Assembly (NCBI RefSeq): GCF_022846435.1
Contig: NZ_AP025627.1
Location: 2,762,001-2,826,000 of the forward strand
Source of the DNA: Parageobacillus sp. KH3-4
GTDB taxonomy: Bacteria; Bacillota; Bacilli; Bacillales; Anoxybacillaceae
Direction: 5' to 3'
Length of the DNA: 64,000 nucleotides
Part shown: positions 39,461 through 49,752 of the stretch, in pieces
Layout: the number at the start of each line of letters is the position of its first letter
How positions within the stretch are numbered: position 1 is the first letter of the stretch
Position numbers and translations under genes: made by a program
The notes under the pieces: model-generated
The model's input: the letters and a program-made list of their open reading frames with translations, nothing else
What the model was told of the DNA's origin: nothing
The model's database searches: none

Positions 39461-39751
39461 TATTTTTAGATAAATAACAAAAAAGACATCACACCATGCT
39501 TCGAGCTATTTTTTCTTCGTTTAGTTAGCAGACATATTTCCTTGTTATGAAGCGAGAGAGGGCTACATTGTTGAAAAAACCGTTGAGTATCTAAACACAA
39601 ACATGATTATTTACAGAATTTTTTGTTTTTTATATAATATTGTATTTAAGGACGATGGTCTTTATCACCCACAGGCAGAAGCCTTTTCAGTGACCCTCTG
39701 TCCACAAGTATCGAAGCTTCATCCATAGTCTGGTCAAAGGAGATGAACGCC
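39461..39751. other. Intergenic region before the N-acetyltransferase gene
   Basis: About 290 AT-rich bases. It holds no credible ORF. Near 39615-39650 there is a run TTTTTTGTTTTTTATATAATATTG with a possible -10 box for the downstream gene, but no clear -35. Confidence 0.3.
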
Positions 39752-40501
39752 ATGAATGTATCCGCTTATCTCAACCGCATCGGTATCAAAACAGTTGGCC
39801 GTCCTGATCTATCGTTATTGTCGCTCCTTCAGGAGAGTCATTTGCTCCATGTCCCGTTTGAAAATTTAGATATCTTCCTCAACAGACCGATTCGGTTATC
39901 GTTACCATCATTGTTTAAAAAAATTGTTGAACAACGTCGTGGCGGTTTTTGCTACGAATTGAACGGATTGTTCGATTGGCTTCTTCGGGAGTGTGGTTTT
40001 ACCACATCACTCATCTCCGCACGTGTGCGGAAAGCGAATGGTTCATTCGGTCCCGAATTCGATCATTTAGCCTTGCTGGTTCATTTGGACCAACCGTATT
40101 TGGTGGATGTGGGCTTTGGTGACAGTTGTCGGCGTCCGCTGCCGTTGACGGGAGAAGAGGCAGAAGACATCAGCGGTCGTTACAGAGTCATTTCGGATAA
40201 TGCACCAGAAGCCTATGCCCTGCAAAAACAGACGGAAGACGATTGGGTTACAGAATATCGTTTTACAACCCGGCCATATGAGTTGAACATGTTCACCTCA
40301 ATGTGCGAATACCACCAAACCTCTCCTGCATCTACTTTTACGCAGAAAAAAATGTGCACGATCGCCACTCGGGATGGCAGAATCACGCTCACCCCGGATT
40401 TTGTGACGGTCGCCCGAGACGGACATAAACAAAAGCTCCCCGTCTCATCCAATCAACAATTTCATGAAATGCTTCATCGTTTTTTTGGAATTCAGCTGTA
40501 A
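39752..40501 (+). CDS. nat: Arylamine N-acetyltransferase
   Basis: 249 residues. The Cys-His-Asp triad is in place: RGGFCYELNG, FDHLALLV and VDVGFGD, with HVPFENLDIF at the N-terminus. It transfers acetyl from acetyl-CoA to aromatic amines and hydrazines. The ATG of MNVSAYLNRIG, nine bases after AAAGGAG, is chosen. It stands alone between the fatty-acid cluster and the phage-scar region, so it is probably part of the accessory block. Confidence 0.9.
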   Translation: MNVSAYLNRIGIKTVGRPDLSLLSLLQESHLLHVPFENLDIFLNRPIRLSLPSLFKKIVEQRRGGFCYELNGLFDWLLRECGFTTSLISARVRKANGSFGPEFDHLALLVHLDQPYLVDVGFGDSCRRPLPLTGEEAEDISGRYRVISDNAPEAYALQKQTEDDWVTEYRFTTRPYELNMFTSMCEYHQTSPASTFTQKKMCTIATRDGRITLTPDFVTVARDGHKQKLPVSSNQQFHEMLHRFFGIQL

Positions 40502-40632
40502 TGGGCTCCTAAGTCCCGAGAGTTGAACAATACCTTCGCGAAAAACAGACAGATATAATACCGTTAGGGTGCCAAAAACAAATATCCTGTAATGATAATG
40601 GGGATTGCAACTCCTAGATATGTCATCAGAAG

Positions 40633-40651
40633 GTCGGAGTCTTCCTCCGAC
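40633..40651. terminator. Hairpin downstream of nat
   Basis: GTCGGAG / CTCCGAC with a five-base loop, followed by TTCTTTAATTT on the plus strand. It lies 130 bases behind the nat stop. Confidence 0.5.
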
Positions 40652-40688
40652 TTCTTTAATTTATGCACATTATTTGGTTTCATCGTCT

Positions 40689-40935
40689 TTAAACTGTCGG
40701 CTGCTCCTTTAACGCATCAGCAAGAATTTCTCTCATTCCTTCGCTGGAAAATACCACTTTCGTCCGGCTTGATATTTTGGAAAACCCGGATCGTAAAAAA
40801 ATTTTTCTTTGATGCTGTTCCCGCTCATGCATGTTTGGCGGCAGAGCTCTTTCATTTTCCAAAACGTGTAGCGTCTTTCCAACTGTTCAAGCCGTTTTTG
40901 AGTTCGTCCAAGAACATTTTTTCTTCGCCTACATG
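40689..40935 (-). pseudogene. Decayed DUF771-like phage DNA-binding protein
   Basis: The minus strand reads QKRLEQLERRYTFWKMKELC, then SIKEKFFYDPGFPKYQAG and RKWYFPAKE before a stop. A shifted frame continues MREILADALKEQPTV to the stop at 40689. The pattern 'xLERRYxxxKxLCxxT...SIKEKFFYDPxFPK...KWYFPA' is that of short phage helix-turn-helix (DUF771-type) proteins. No start codon remains in frame, and there is a frameshift near the C-terminus. Confidence 0.65.
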
Positions 40936-41021
40936 ATGGTTATCATTAATATTTTCCCTTTTGCTTGACTTCTTTGTTTGCTTGCGGAATTATCTGTCCT
41001 ACCCAAAGGATATGAATCCCC

Positions 41022-41054
41022 TTATAGTAGACAGAAAAAACTCCTCTGTTTACT
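41022..41054. repeat. Imperfect inverted repeat downstream of alaX
   Basis: ATAGTAGACAGA and TCTGTTTACTAT are inverted copies with one mismatch around a nine-base centre, followed by GGAGGGGATTTTTC. It may end alaX transcription or be a remnant of a mobile element end. Confidence 0.45.
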
Positions 41055-41089
41055 ATGGAGGGGATTTTTCTATTTGTTTGTAAATTTGT

Positions 41090-41806
41090 TCAAGTATAGT
41101 TTAAAGTAACTTCTAAGCGCTTTTTGTTTTGTCCTTTACTTTTGATTTTTGAAATTTGAAAAGAGCCTATTTCTTTTGTTTCCTTTACATGTGTTCCCCC
41201 ACAAGCCTGTTCATCAATGTCGCCAATAGCAACGAGTCGAACATTCTTAATAGAAGGAGGCAGCAAATTAATAACTGTTTTAATAAAACCATCAATTTTC
41301 TCAGCTTCTTCACGGCTAACAGTTCGTATTGAGACTCGATGGTTTTCTTGGATTAACTTGTTTATTTCATCTTCAACCTCTTTAAATTGTTCGTCTGTTA
41401 AAGGTTCTTCAAATTGAAAATCTATTCTTGCCCGATCCTCAAAAATCTGATTTCCTGTCGCTAAAGCACCAAATTTGTTATAAAGATAACCAGCTAATAC
41501 ATGTAACAGGGAATGATAACGCATAAATTTATATCGTCGATCCCAGTTTATCAGTATTTCTACAGGACCTTGCTTTAGTTTTTCCACATTATCCACATAA
41601 TGGACAATTTGTCCATTCTCTCTTTGGACATTATTCACTTTCAATGTCTCATTTCCTTGTTTGATAATTCCTGTATCATGAGGTTGGCCACCACCTGTAG
41701 GATAGAAAATCGTCTCGTCTAAAATAATTTTGTCTTCCTTAATTTCTGTGACTTTAGCATGATGTGCTTTTTTATAACTGTCTTCTAAGAAAAGTTCTCT
41801 TGTCAT
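41090..41806 (-). CDS. alaX: AlaX-type trans-editing protein (Ala-tRNA editing)
   Basis: 238 residues. A threonyl/alanyl-tRNA synthetase second additional domain with the zinc ligands in HSLLHVL and CGGTHV, plus the N-terminal YPTGGGQPHDTG motif of AlaX-M. It hydrolyses mischarged Ser-tRNA(Ala) or Gly-tRNA(Ala). It has no synthetase fused. It is more AT-rich than its surroundings and lies between two phage remnants, which suggests horizontal gain. The ATG follows GGAGGT. Confidence 0.88.
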   Translation of the reverse strand: MTRELFLEDSYKKAHHAKVTEIKEDKIILDETIFYPTGGGQPHDTGIIKQGNETLKVNNVQRENGQIVHYVDNVEKLKQGPVEILINWDRRYKFMRYHSLLHVLAGYLYNKFGALATGNQIFEDRARIDFQFEEPLTDEQFKEVEDEINKLIQENHRVSIRTVSREEAEKIDGFIKTVINLLPPSIKNVRLVAIGDIDEQACGGTHVKETKEIGSFQISKIKSKGQNKKRLEVTLNYT

Positions 41807-42009
41807 ATGTAAATCTACCTCCAATCATTAATGTTAAATATTTTCATTATATTATAACAAATAACATTTTTTTAAAAATAGACAAAAATGATAGAAACTG
41901 TGGTGAGGGAAATGGGGATATTGTTCTAAAACGCATAATGGATGCATAAAAGAACTTAATAAAAAATTGACCTTTCTTAGAAAAAACTATTTCTAAGTGA
42001 ATGAAGCTC

Positions 42010-42291
42010 TTAAACAAGTTCCTCTTCTTTGTACGCTTCGATTCGCAACACAAAGGTAAGCTTGTAAAATGCCTTTTCGCGTATGCGATAGAAGGTTGAT
42101 TCGCCAATTGCCATCTCGTTATATACATCGCAGTCGCGTGGTTCCTCTAAACACATATATCTCTTGATAATCAATTCCCGTTCCATCTCCGCACGGCGTA
42201 TTCTCTCCATACATTCATCACATTCTCGTTCGAAATCCGCTTTTTGGTAGTTGCTGCGCTTTCTGTGGATGAATGAAAATTTGCTTTGTAA
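42010..42291 (-). pseudogene. Truncated ArpU-like phage late regulator
   Basis: The C-terminal part reads MERELIIKRYMCLEEPRDCD, then VYNEMAIGESTFYRIREKAF and YKLTFVLRIEAYKEEE, the helix-turn-helix end of ArpU-type phage regulators. Upstream in frame, RSNYQKADFERECDECMERI continues to a stop at about 42291, so roughly the first third of a normal ArpU is missing. An ATG-started stump of 66 codons remains. A weak hairpin (CTTAGAAA/TTTCTAAG) lies downstream at about 41977-41998. Confidence 0.65.
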
Positions 42292-42660
42292 ACTTTAGAG
42301 CTTTCCAATGCAGGAATAGCCGATGCCCCGGTGGCCATTCATCTTCTGGAACGAGCTGAAATTAGCGATTTGTGAAAATATTCAGTGTGAGCATGTACTG
42401 CAGGAAATTCGGAAGCATAGTAATGGATTGGGACCGTTCATTTTTTCCCTTTCTCAAAAACCGATGTTGCTGCTGTATCAACGCAAATGCCTTGTATCAA
42501 GTTTTTCATCTTCGTTCACAGTTTCGTCAGGCAAATAGTTAATATTAATTCATATTTTACCAGTTCATAATATTATTTTTTATAACTTGTGATATCCGTC
42601 CGTTTCAAAAATCCTCACAATACATTTAATGTTTATAGATACTCTAGGAGGTGATTTTCC
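42292..42660. other. Degenerate AT-rich region before the CotD-like gene
   Basis: About 370 bases with only short, mutually frameshifted reading frames (for example AGIADAPVAIHLLERAEISD at about 42312-42370 on the plus strand). No family recognised. Read with the neighbouring ArpU stump it is probably decayed phage or transposon DNA. Confidence 0.3.
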
Positions 42661-42855
42661 ATGTTTTGCACTAGACCAGTTATATGTCCACCTAGATATG
42701 TGGTGCGAGACCGTTACATTCCTCGTGTAGTTCCTTATATTCATCCGGTTGTAAATATTAATCGCTACAATATCGTTAATGTTCCTAGACATATTTATAG
42801 ACCGATTACAAGAAACGTGGTTGTTGACCCTGGATACCCTACTCATTGCTGTTAA
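42661..42855 (+). CDS. CotD-like spore coat protein
   Basis: 64 residues, rich in Pro, Tyr, Val, Arg and Asn, with cysteines only at the ends (MFCTRPVICPP...PTHCC). The VVPYIHPVVNINRY and terminal HCC elements recall the CotD family of inner spore coat proteins. It has AGGAGGTG before the ATG and a very strong terminator behind the stop. A sporulation sigma promoter is expected but I could not define one with confidence. Confidence 0.6.
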   Translation: MFCTRPVICPPRYVVRDRYIPRVVPYIHPVVNINRYNIVNVPRHIYRPITRNVVVDPGYPTHCC

Positions 42856-42860
42856 TCAAC

Positions 42861-42895
42861 ACAAATGCCCTACTTTTATCAAGTAGGGCATTTGT
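42861..42895. terminator. Strong bidirectional terminator behind the CotD-like gene
   Basis: A perfect 15-bp stem ACAAATGCCCTACTT / AAGTAGGGCATTTGT with a five-base loop. Confidence 0.9.
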
Positions 42896-42991
42896 ATAGT
42901 AATAAGGTGGTCAAAAAAGAAAAGGAACACCAGAAAACTCCAGTGTTCCAAGTTTTTTGGGCGATGATTACACCATGAAGATGGCGCTTGT

Positions 42992-43858
42992 TTATTTCTG
43001 AATATATCGCTTATATAAAGCTTGCGTGCCGCTATTTTCCTCTCCTGCTTTTGCCAGTTCTTCATACATCGATTTCGCAAGCGCAAGCCCTGGCAGCTGC
43101 AAATTCATTTTTTCCGCCTCTTCCAACGCGATTTTCATGTCTTTAATAAAATGTTTTACATAAAAGCCCGGTTGAAAATCTCCCGCGAGCATACGAGGCG
43201 CCAAATTGCTCAACGACCAACTTCCTGCCGCGCCTTGCGAAATGCTTTCCAACACTTTTAACGGATCTAATCCCGAACGTTTCGCGTATGCAAGCGCCTC
43301 ACAAACGCCAATCATGTTCGACGCGATCGCAATTTGATTGCACATTTTCGCGTGCTGGCCAGCGCCAGCTTTTCCTTGGAGGACAATGTTCGTCCCCAAT
43401 CTTTCCAAAATCGGTTTGCATGCGGAAAAGACTTCTTCATCTCCGCCGACCATAATCGTCAACTTTCCTTCTTTCGCGCCAATATCCCCGCCGGAAACGG
43501 GGGCGTCAAGCGCATAAACATTCCGCGCTTTCGCCGCTTTATAAATTTTTTCAGCGAGCGATGGAGTCGATGTGGTCATGTCGATCACATATGTACCTTC
43601 TTTCACGTTTGCAAGTATTCCTTCTTCTCCAAAATATATTTCTTCCACATCCTTTGGATATCCAACCATTGTAATGACAACATCCGCTTCTTTGGCAAGC
43701 TGAGCGACTGTTTCTTTCCAAACAGCTCCCTCTTCAATAAGATCGTTTGCTTTTTCTTTCGTCCGCGTGTAAACGAGCAGCGGATAACCGCCTTTTAGCA
43801 AATTGCGCGCCATGCTTTTCCCCATTACGCCAAGGCCGATAAATCCGATTGTTTTCAC
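42992..43858 (-). CDS. ykwC: Beta-hydroxyacid dehydrogenase YkwC
   Basis: 288 residues, the length of B. subtilis YkwC. GFIGLGVMGKSMA (NADP loop), DAPVSGGDIGAKEGKLTI, and KMCNQIAIA with the catalytic lysine region place it in the 3-hydroxyisobutyrate/tartronate semialdehyde dehydrogenase family. The substrate is unknown. A GTG start (MKTIGFIG) nine bases after GGAGGGG is chosen. B. subtilis has ykwC close to mcpC and ykwB, as here. Confidence 0.88.
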   Translation of the reverse strand: MKTIGFIGLGVMGKSMARNLLKGGYPLLVYTRTKEKANDLIEEGAVWKETVAQLAKEADVVITMVGYPKDVEEIYFGEEGILANVKEGTYVIDMTTSTPSLAEKIYKAAKARNVYALDAPVSGGDIGAKEGKLTIMVGGDEEVFSACKPILERLGTNIVLQGKAGAGQHAKMCNQIAIASNMIGVCEALAYAKRSGLDPLKVLESISQGAAGSWSLSNLAPRMLAGDFQPGFYVKHFIKDMKIALEEAEKMNLQLPGLALAKSMYEELAKAGEENSGTQALYKRYIQK

Positions 43859-43926
43859 TGTCTTGCTCCCCTCCCTATGACGATTCGTCACAAAAAAGAT
43901 TTTGCTTTGAGGCGCTATCTTTCTTC

Positions 43927-44111
43927 TCAAAAATATCCCCTATTCGCTTCATTCTGCAATGCAAAGACTTTTGGCGGCTCCAGCAATATTAGGATTTTCG
44001 TCCATGAAAAGAAGACGCCAATCCCACCGGCAAAACCTGCAAAAAGACCTGCGGCGACTTTATTTTCATTTCACTAATTAGCCGTGCACCTGCAGCGAAA
44101 AACACGCCCAT
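43927..44111 (-). pseudogene. Small membrane protein ORF interrupted by a one-base deletion
   Basis: From an ATG six bases behind the SDR stop the frame reads MGVFFAAGARLISEMK. One base later the frame reads NKVAAGLFAGFAGGIGVFF and on to a stop at 43927. Restoring one A in the AAAA run near 44065 would give about 61 residues with two hydrophobic Gly/Ala-rich segments. No strong ribosome site is present. It may be a remnant or a sequencing artefact; family not recognised. Confidence 0.4.
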
Positions 44112-44116
44112 CTATA

Positions 44117-44902
44117 TTAAATCGCTTTTACCATTCCACCGTCAACAATGAGAGATTGACCGGTGATATACGAGTTAGCTTCTGAAAGAAGGAATGTAAC
44201 GACATTGGCAAATTCCTCCGGCGTACCGTAACGGCCAAGCGGAATCGCGCTTTTCATGCGCTTCTCCATTTCTTCCTTCGAAATTCCTAATTTTTCAGCA
44301 TTGATTTTATCTAAAAACGCAACTCTTTCTGTCGCAATTCGCCCCGGTGCGACTGTATTAATTAAAATGTTGTACGGAGCAAACTCTGCAGCCAGTGTTT
44401 TCGTCAAACCGACGATGCCAGTGCGGAATGTATTAGATAAAATCAATCCGGGAATCGGCTCCTTAATGGAAGAAGAAGCGATGTTGACAATTTTCCCCCC
44501 TTTTTTCTTTAAATACGGAAGCGCTTCGCGAATAACGCGGATATAGCTAAGCAAATTCAATTCAAACGCATGGTACCAGTCTTCGTCGCTAATCGTTTCA
44601 AACGTTCCCGCAGGTGGCCCCCCGGCGTTGTTCACCAACAAATCAATCGTTCCATAATTGTCTACCGTTTTTTGCACAAGGCGGCGAATATCTTCTGCTT
44701 TCGTAATATCCGCTTGAACGTAGGCAATTTTTCCTTTATGCAAGTCACGCAACTCTTGCTCTACTTCTTGCAGTTTTTCTTCGTTTCGGCTTGTAATCAT
44801 GACATTCGCCCCTTCCAGCACAAGCTGACGGGCAATTGCTTTGCCAAGACCTTGACTGGATGCGACGACAAGCGCCGTTTTCCCTGATAAGCGCAACTCC
44901 AT
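44117..44902 (-). CDS. SDR family oxidoreductase
   Basis: 261 residues. VVASSQGLGKAIARQL, NNAGGPPAGTFE, and GGMVKAI at the end. The catalytic YxxxK is replaced: the region reads IASSSIKEPIPGLILSNTFR, with no Tyr at the usual place, so it belongs to the subgroup with an altered active site (similar to YkvO-like proteins). Function unknown. The ATG of MELRLSG is chosen, eight bases after GGAGG. Confidence 0.8.
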   Translation of the reverse strand: MELRLSGKTALVVASSQGLGKAIARQLVLEGANVMITSRNEEKLQEVEQELRDLHKGKIAYVQADITKAEDIRRLVQKTVDNYGTIDLLVNNAGGPPAGTFETISDEDWYHAFELNLLSYIRVIREALPYLKKKGGKIVNIASSSIKEPIPGLILSNTFRTGIVGLTKTLAAEFAPYNILINTVAPGRIATERVAFLDKINAEKLGISKEEMEKRMKSAIPLGRYGTPEEFANVVTFLLSEANSYITGQSLIVDGGMVKAI

Positions 44903-45003
44903 CGCTTTTTCCTCCTCCATTATAAATGTTTTTATTAAAATGATTTCGTCGCGTTTTCTTCTTTTCCTCCTTAACAAATAAAAAAGCGATTCGCTTAGCG
45001 TCA

Positions 45004-45174
45004 TCATGCATTGAGCGAAATTGTCCCATTCTTCATCTGCATCATTTGAAACACGTTTCCGCGTACCGCTAACTCGCTTTCTCTCTTCATGAGCCCATCT
45101 ATCGCAAACGCATCGTTCTTGATTTTTTCTCTACCAACAGGAAAGACCGCTTTTCCTCCGCTCGAACACATCAT
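45004..45174 (-). CDS. Candidate small ORF, 56 aa
   Basis: An open frame MMCSSGGKAVFPVGREKI followed by KNDAFAIDGLMKRESELAV and ending TISLNA. Base usage resembles real genes, and the same frame is open for another ten codons upstream, where it could begin at a weak start. No convincing ribosome site precedes it. I do not recognise a family; it could be the end of a lost gene. Confidence 0.3.
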   Translation of the reverse strand: MMCSSGGKAVFPVGREKIKNDAFAIDGLMKRESELAVRGNVFQMMQMKNGTISLNA

Positions 45175-45243
45175 CGCTTCTTGGCAACATTCCGTTACAA
45201 TCGAACGAACCGTTCCATTTCAGCATTCGTAAATCGGAAAAAA

Positions 45244-45283
45244 GGAGGAGGCTCCAAAGAGACGCTTTTTGGAGCCTGCCTCC
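45244..45283 (-). terminator. odhAB terminator
   Basis: GGAGG-GGCTCC / GGAGCC-CCTCC (with AAA/TTT extension) around a loop of about nine bases; minus strand continues TTTTTTCC. Confidence 0.88.
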
Positions 45284-45290
45284 TTTTTCC

Positions 45291-46562
45291 TTAACTTTCT
45301 AATAGAAGATCTTCTGGATTTTCGATCAAGTCTTTGATCGTTTTTAAGAAGCCGACCGCTTCTTTTCCGTCAATAATTCGATGATCATACGATAACGCTA
45401 CATACATCATTGGACGATTTTCGATTCGTTCTTCGTCGATTGCAACAGGCCGAAGTTTGATAGCATGCATTCCTAAAATGCCGACTTGCGGTCCGTTAAG
45501 AAGCGGAGTGGAAAACAGCGAACCAAACACTCCACCGTTTGTAATCGTAAACGTTCCGCCCTGCAGGTCGCTTAGCGATAGTTTATTGCTGCGCGCTTTC
45601 GCAGCCAGTTCGGCAATATCTCTTTCAATTTCGGCAAAGTTTTTCCGATCGCAGTCGCGCACGACCGGAACAACCAATCCTTCATCTGTTGAAACAGCGA
45701 CACCAATGTCATAGTATTTTTTCAGGATAATTTCATCACCTTGAATTTCCGCATTGACGTAAGGATATTTTTTCAATGCTGCTACAGCCGCCTTCACGAA
45801 GAAAGACATAAACCCGAGGCGCACGTCGTGCTCTTCGAAAAATTTCTCTTTTTTCCGCTTCCGCAATTCTATAACCGCTGACATATCGATTTCATTAAAC
45901 GTCGTCAACATTGCCGTAGATTGCGTTACTTCCAATAAACGTTTGGCGATCGTCTGACGGCGGCGCGACATTTTTTCGCGGACGACCGGCTTGCCGTCAT
46001 TTTGCTGCACTGCCGATGGAGACGGTTGCGGAACCGGTGCTGCTGGCGCCGCTTGCGGTCTTGATTGTTGTTGCGCAAATGATTCCACATCTTGTTTGCG
46101 AACACGGCCTAACGGATCGACAGTAGGGACTTGTGTTAAATCAATGCCCTTTTCTCTTGCGATTTTCCGCGCTGCCGGCGAAGCAACTGGGCGCTGCGCC
46201 GGATGATTGCCGGCCACAACTGGCTGTTCTTGTTTTTCTTCCGTTTTGACCGCTGCTGCTTCTGTTTCTTGCGCTGCTTCTGACGTTGCCTTGCTTGCTG
46301 TTTCTTGCGCAGCCGGCTGAGCGGCCTGTTCTTCGCCAATGACAGCGATCGCTTGCCCTACGGCGACTGTATCTCCTTCACTTGCTAAAATCTTCTGCAA
46401 TACTCCGGATTCTTCCGCCATAATTTCCACATTCACTTTATCTGTTTCCAATTCACAAATCGATTCGCCTTTTTCTACATAATCACCAGGTTTTTTTAAC
46501 CATTGCGCGATGGTTCCTTCTGTAATTGATTCTGCTAATTCCGGAACTTTGACTTCAGCCAC
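45291..46562 (-). CDS. odhB: Dihydrolipoamide succinyltransferase, E2 of 2-oxoglutarate dehydrogenase
   Basis: 423 residues. One lipoyl domain (lipoyl lysine in [11 protein letters not shown]), an Ala/Gln/Glu-rich linker, a subunit-binding domain ([16 protein letters not shown]) and the catalytic core with [11 protein letters not shown]. It builds the 24-mer core of the complex. The start is a GTG ([12 protein letters not shown]), eight bases after GGGAGG. It lies 26 bases behind odhA. Confidence 0.96.
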   Translation of the reverse strand: MAEVKVPELAESITEGTIAQWLKKPGDYVEKGESICELETDKVNVEIMAEESGVLQKILASEGDTVAVGQAIAVIGEEQAAQPAAQETASKATSEAAQETEAAAVKTEEKQEQPVVAGNHPAQRPVASPAARKIAREKGIDLTQVPTVDPLGRVRKQDVESFAQQQSRPQAAPAAPVPQPSPSAVQQNDGKPVVREKMSRRRQTIAKRLLEVTQSTAMLTTFNEIDMSAVIELRKRKKEKFFEEHDVRLGFMSFFVKAAVAALKKYPYVNAEIQGDEIILKKYYDIGVAVSTDEGLVVPVVRDCDRKNFAEIERDIAELAAKARSNKLSLSDLQGGTFTITNGGVFGSLFSTPLLNGPQVGILGMHAIKLRPVAIDEERIENRPMMYVALSYDHRIIDGKEAVGFLKTIKDLIENPEDLLLES

Positions 46563-46588
46563 GTTAATGACCTCCCTAGATCTTGCAA

Positions 46589-49447
<2,859 letters not shown>

Positions 49448-49574
49448 TTTGAAAAACCTCCAACTATTTTCATTCATTTGGGAATGGTCGAGCCTGCTCC
49501 ACGCACATCGCCAAAATACGAAGCGGGGCATGTCGCTCGCCATGCATTGTTCCCAAACAAACAAAGAAATAACG

Positions 49575-49590
49575 TTATAAACGTTTTCAA
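49575..49590 (-). promoter_or_regulatory. Possible CcpA (cre) site upstream of odhA
   Basis: TTGAAAACGTTTATAA on the minus strand fits the cre pattern WTGNAANCGNWWNCAW at 15 of 16 positions. It lies 130 bases before the odhA start, downstream of a possible -10 box TAAAAT, a position suited to repression by CcpA/HPr-Ser-P. Confidence 0.5.
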
Positions 49591-49693
49591 CCTATATTTT
49601 AGCACTATTATTCATTAAAATCGATGATTAAAAACTAAAAATCGTCATATAATACTTACTTTTTTAAATAGAGTTTTAAAACATAAGAAAAAA

Positions 49694-49721
49694 GCGGCAA
49701 CACATACGTATGTATTGCCGC
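49694..49721 (-). terminator. Terminator of the chemoreceptor gene
   Basis: GCGGCAA-ACATAC / GTATGT-TTGCCGC with one mismatch; minus strand continues TTTTTTC. It lies 32 bases behind the receptor stop. Confidence 0.82.
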
Positions 49722-49752
49722 AGAAAATAAAAATTTTAGAAGGACTTAAAGG

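Noticed and set aside
40592-40936. Plus-strand frame of 114 codons behind nat
   Set aside because: The opposite strand here carries recognisable phage-protein text in two frames; the plus frame has no ribosome site and no recognisable motif.
41022-41054. Insertion-sequence end
   Set aside because: A single imperfect inverted repeat with no transposase and no second copy or target duplication seen; recorded only as a repeat/hairpin.
42323-42538. Plus-strand frame of 71 codons before the CotD-like gene
   Set aside because: No ribosome site, low-complexity Ser/Phe end, and neighbouring frames look equally coding-like; treated as degenerate DNA.
42580-42846. Minus-strand frame of 88 codons opposite the CotD-like gene
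   Set aside because: Arg/Asn/Ile-rich shadow of the CotD-like gene; the plus gene has a ribosome site and terminator, the minus frame has neither.
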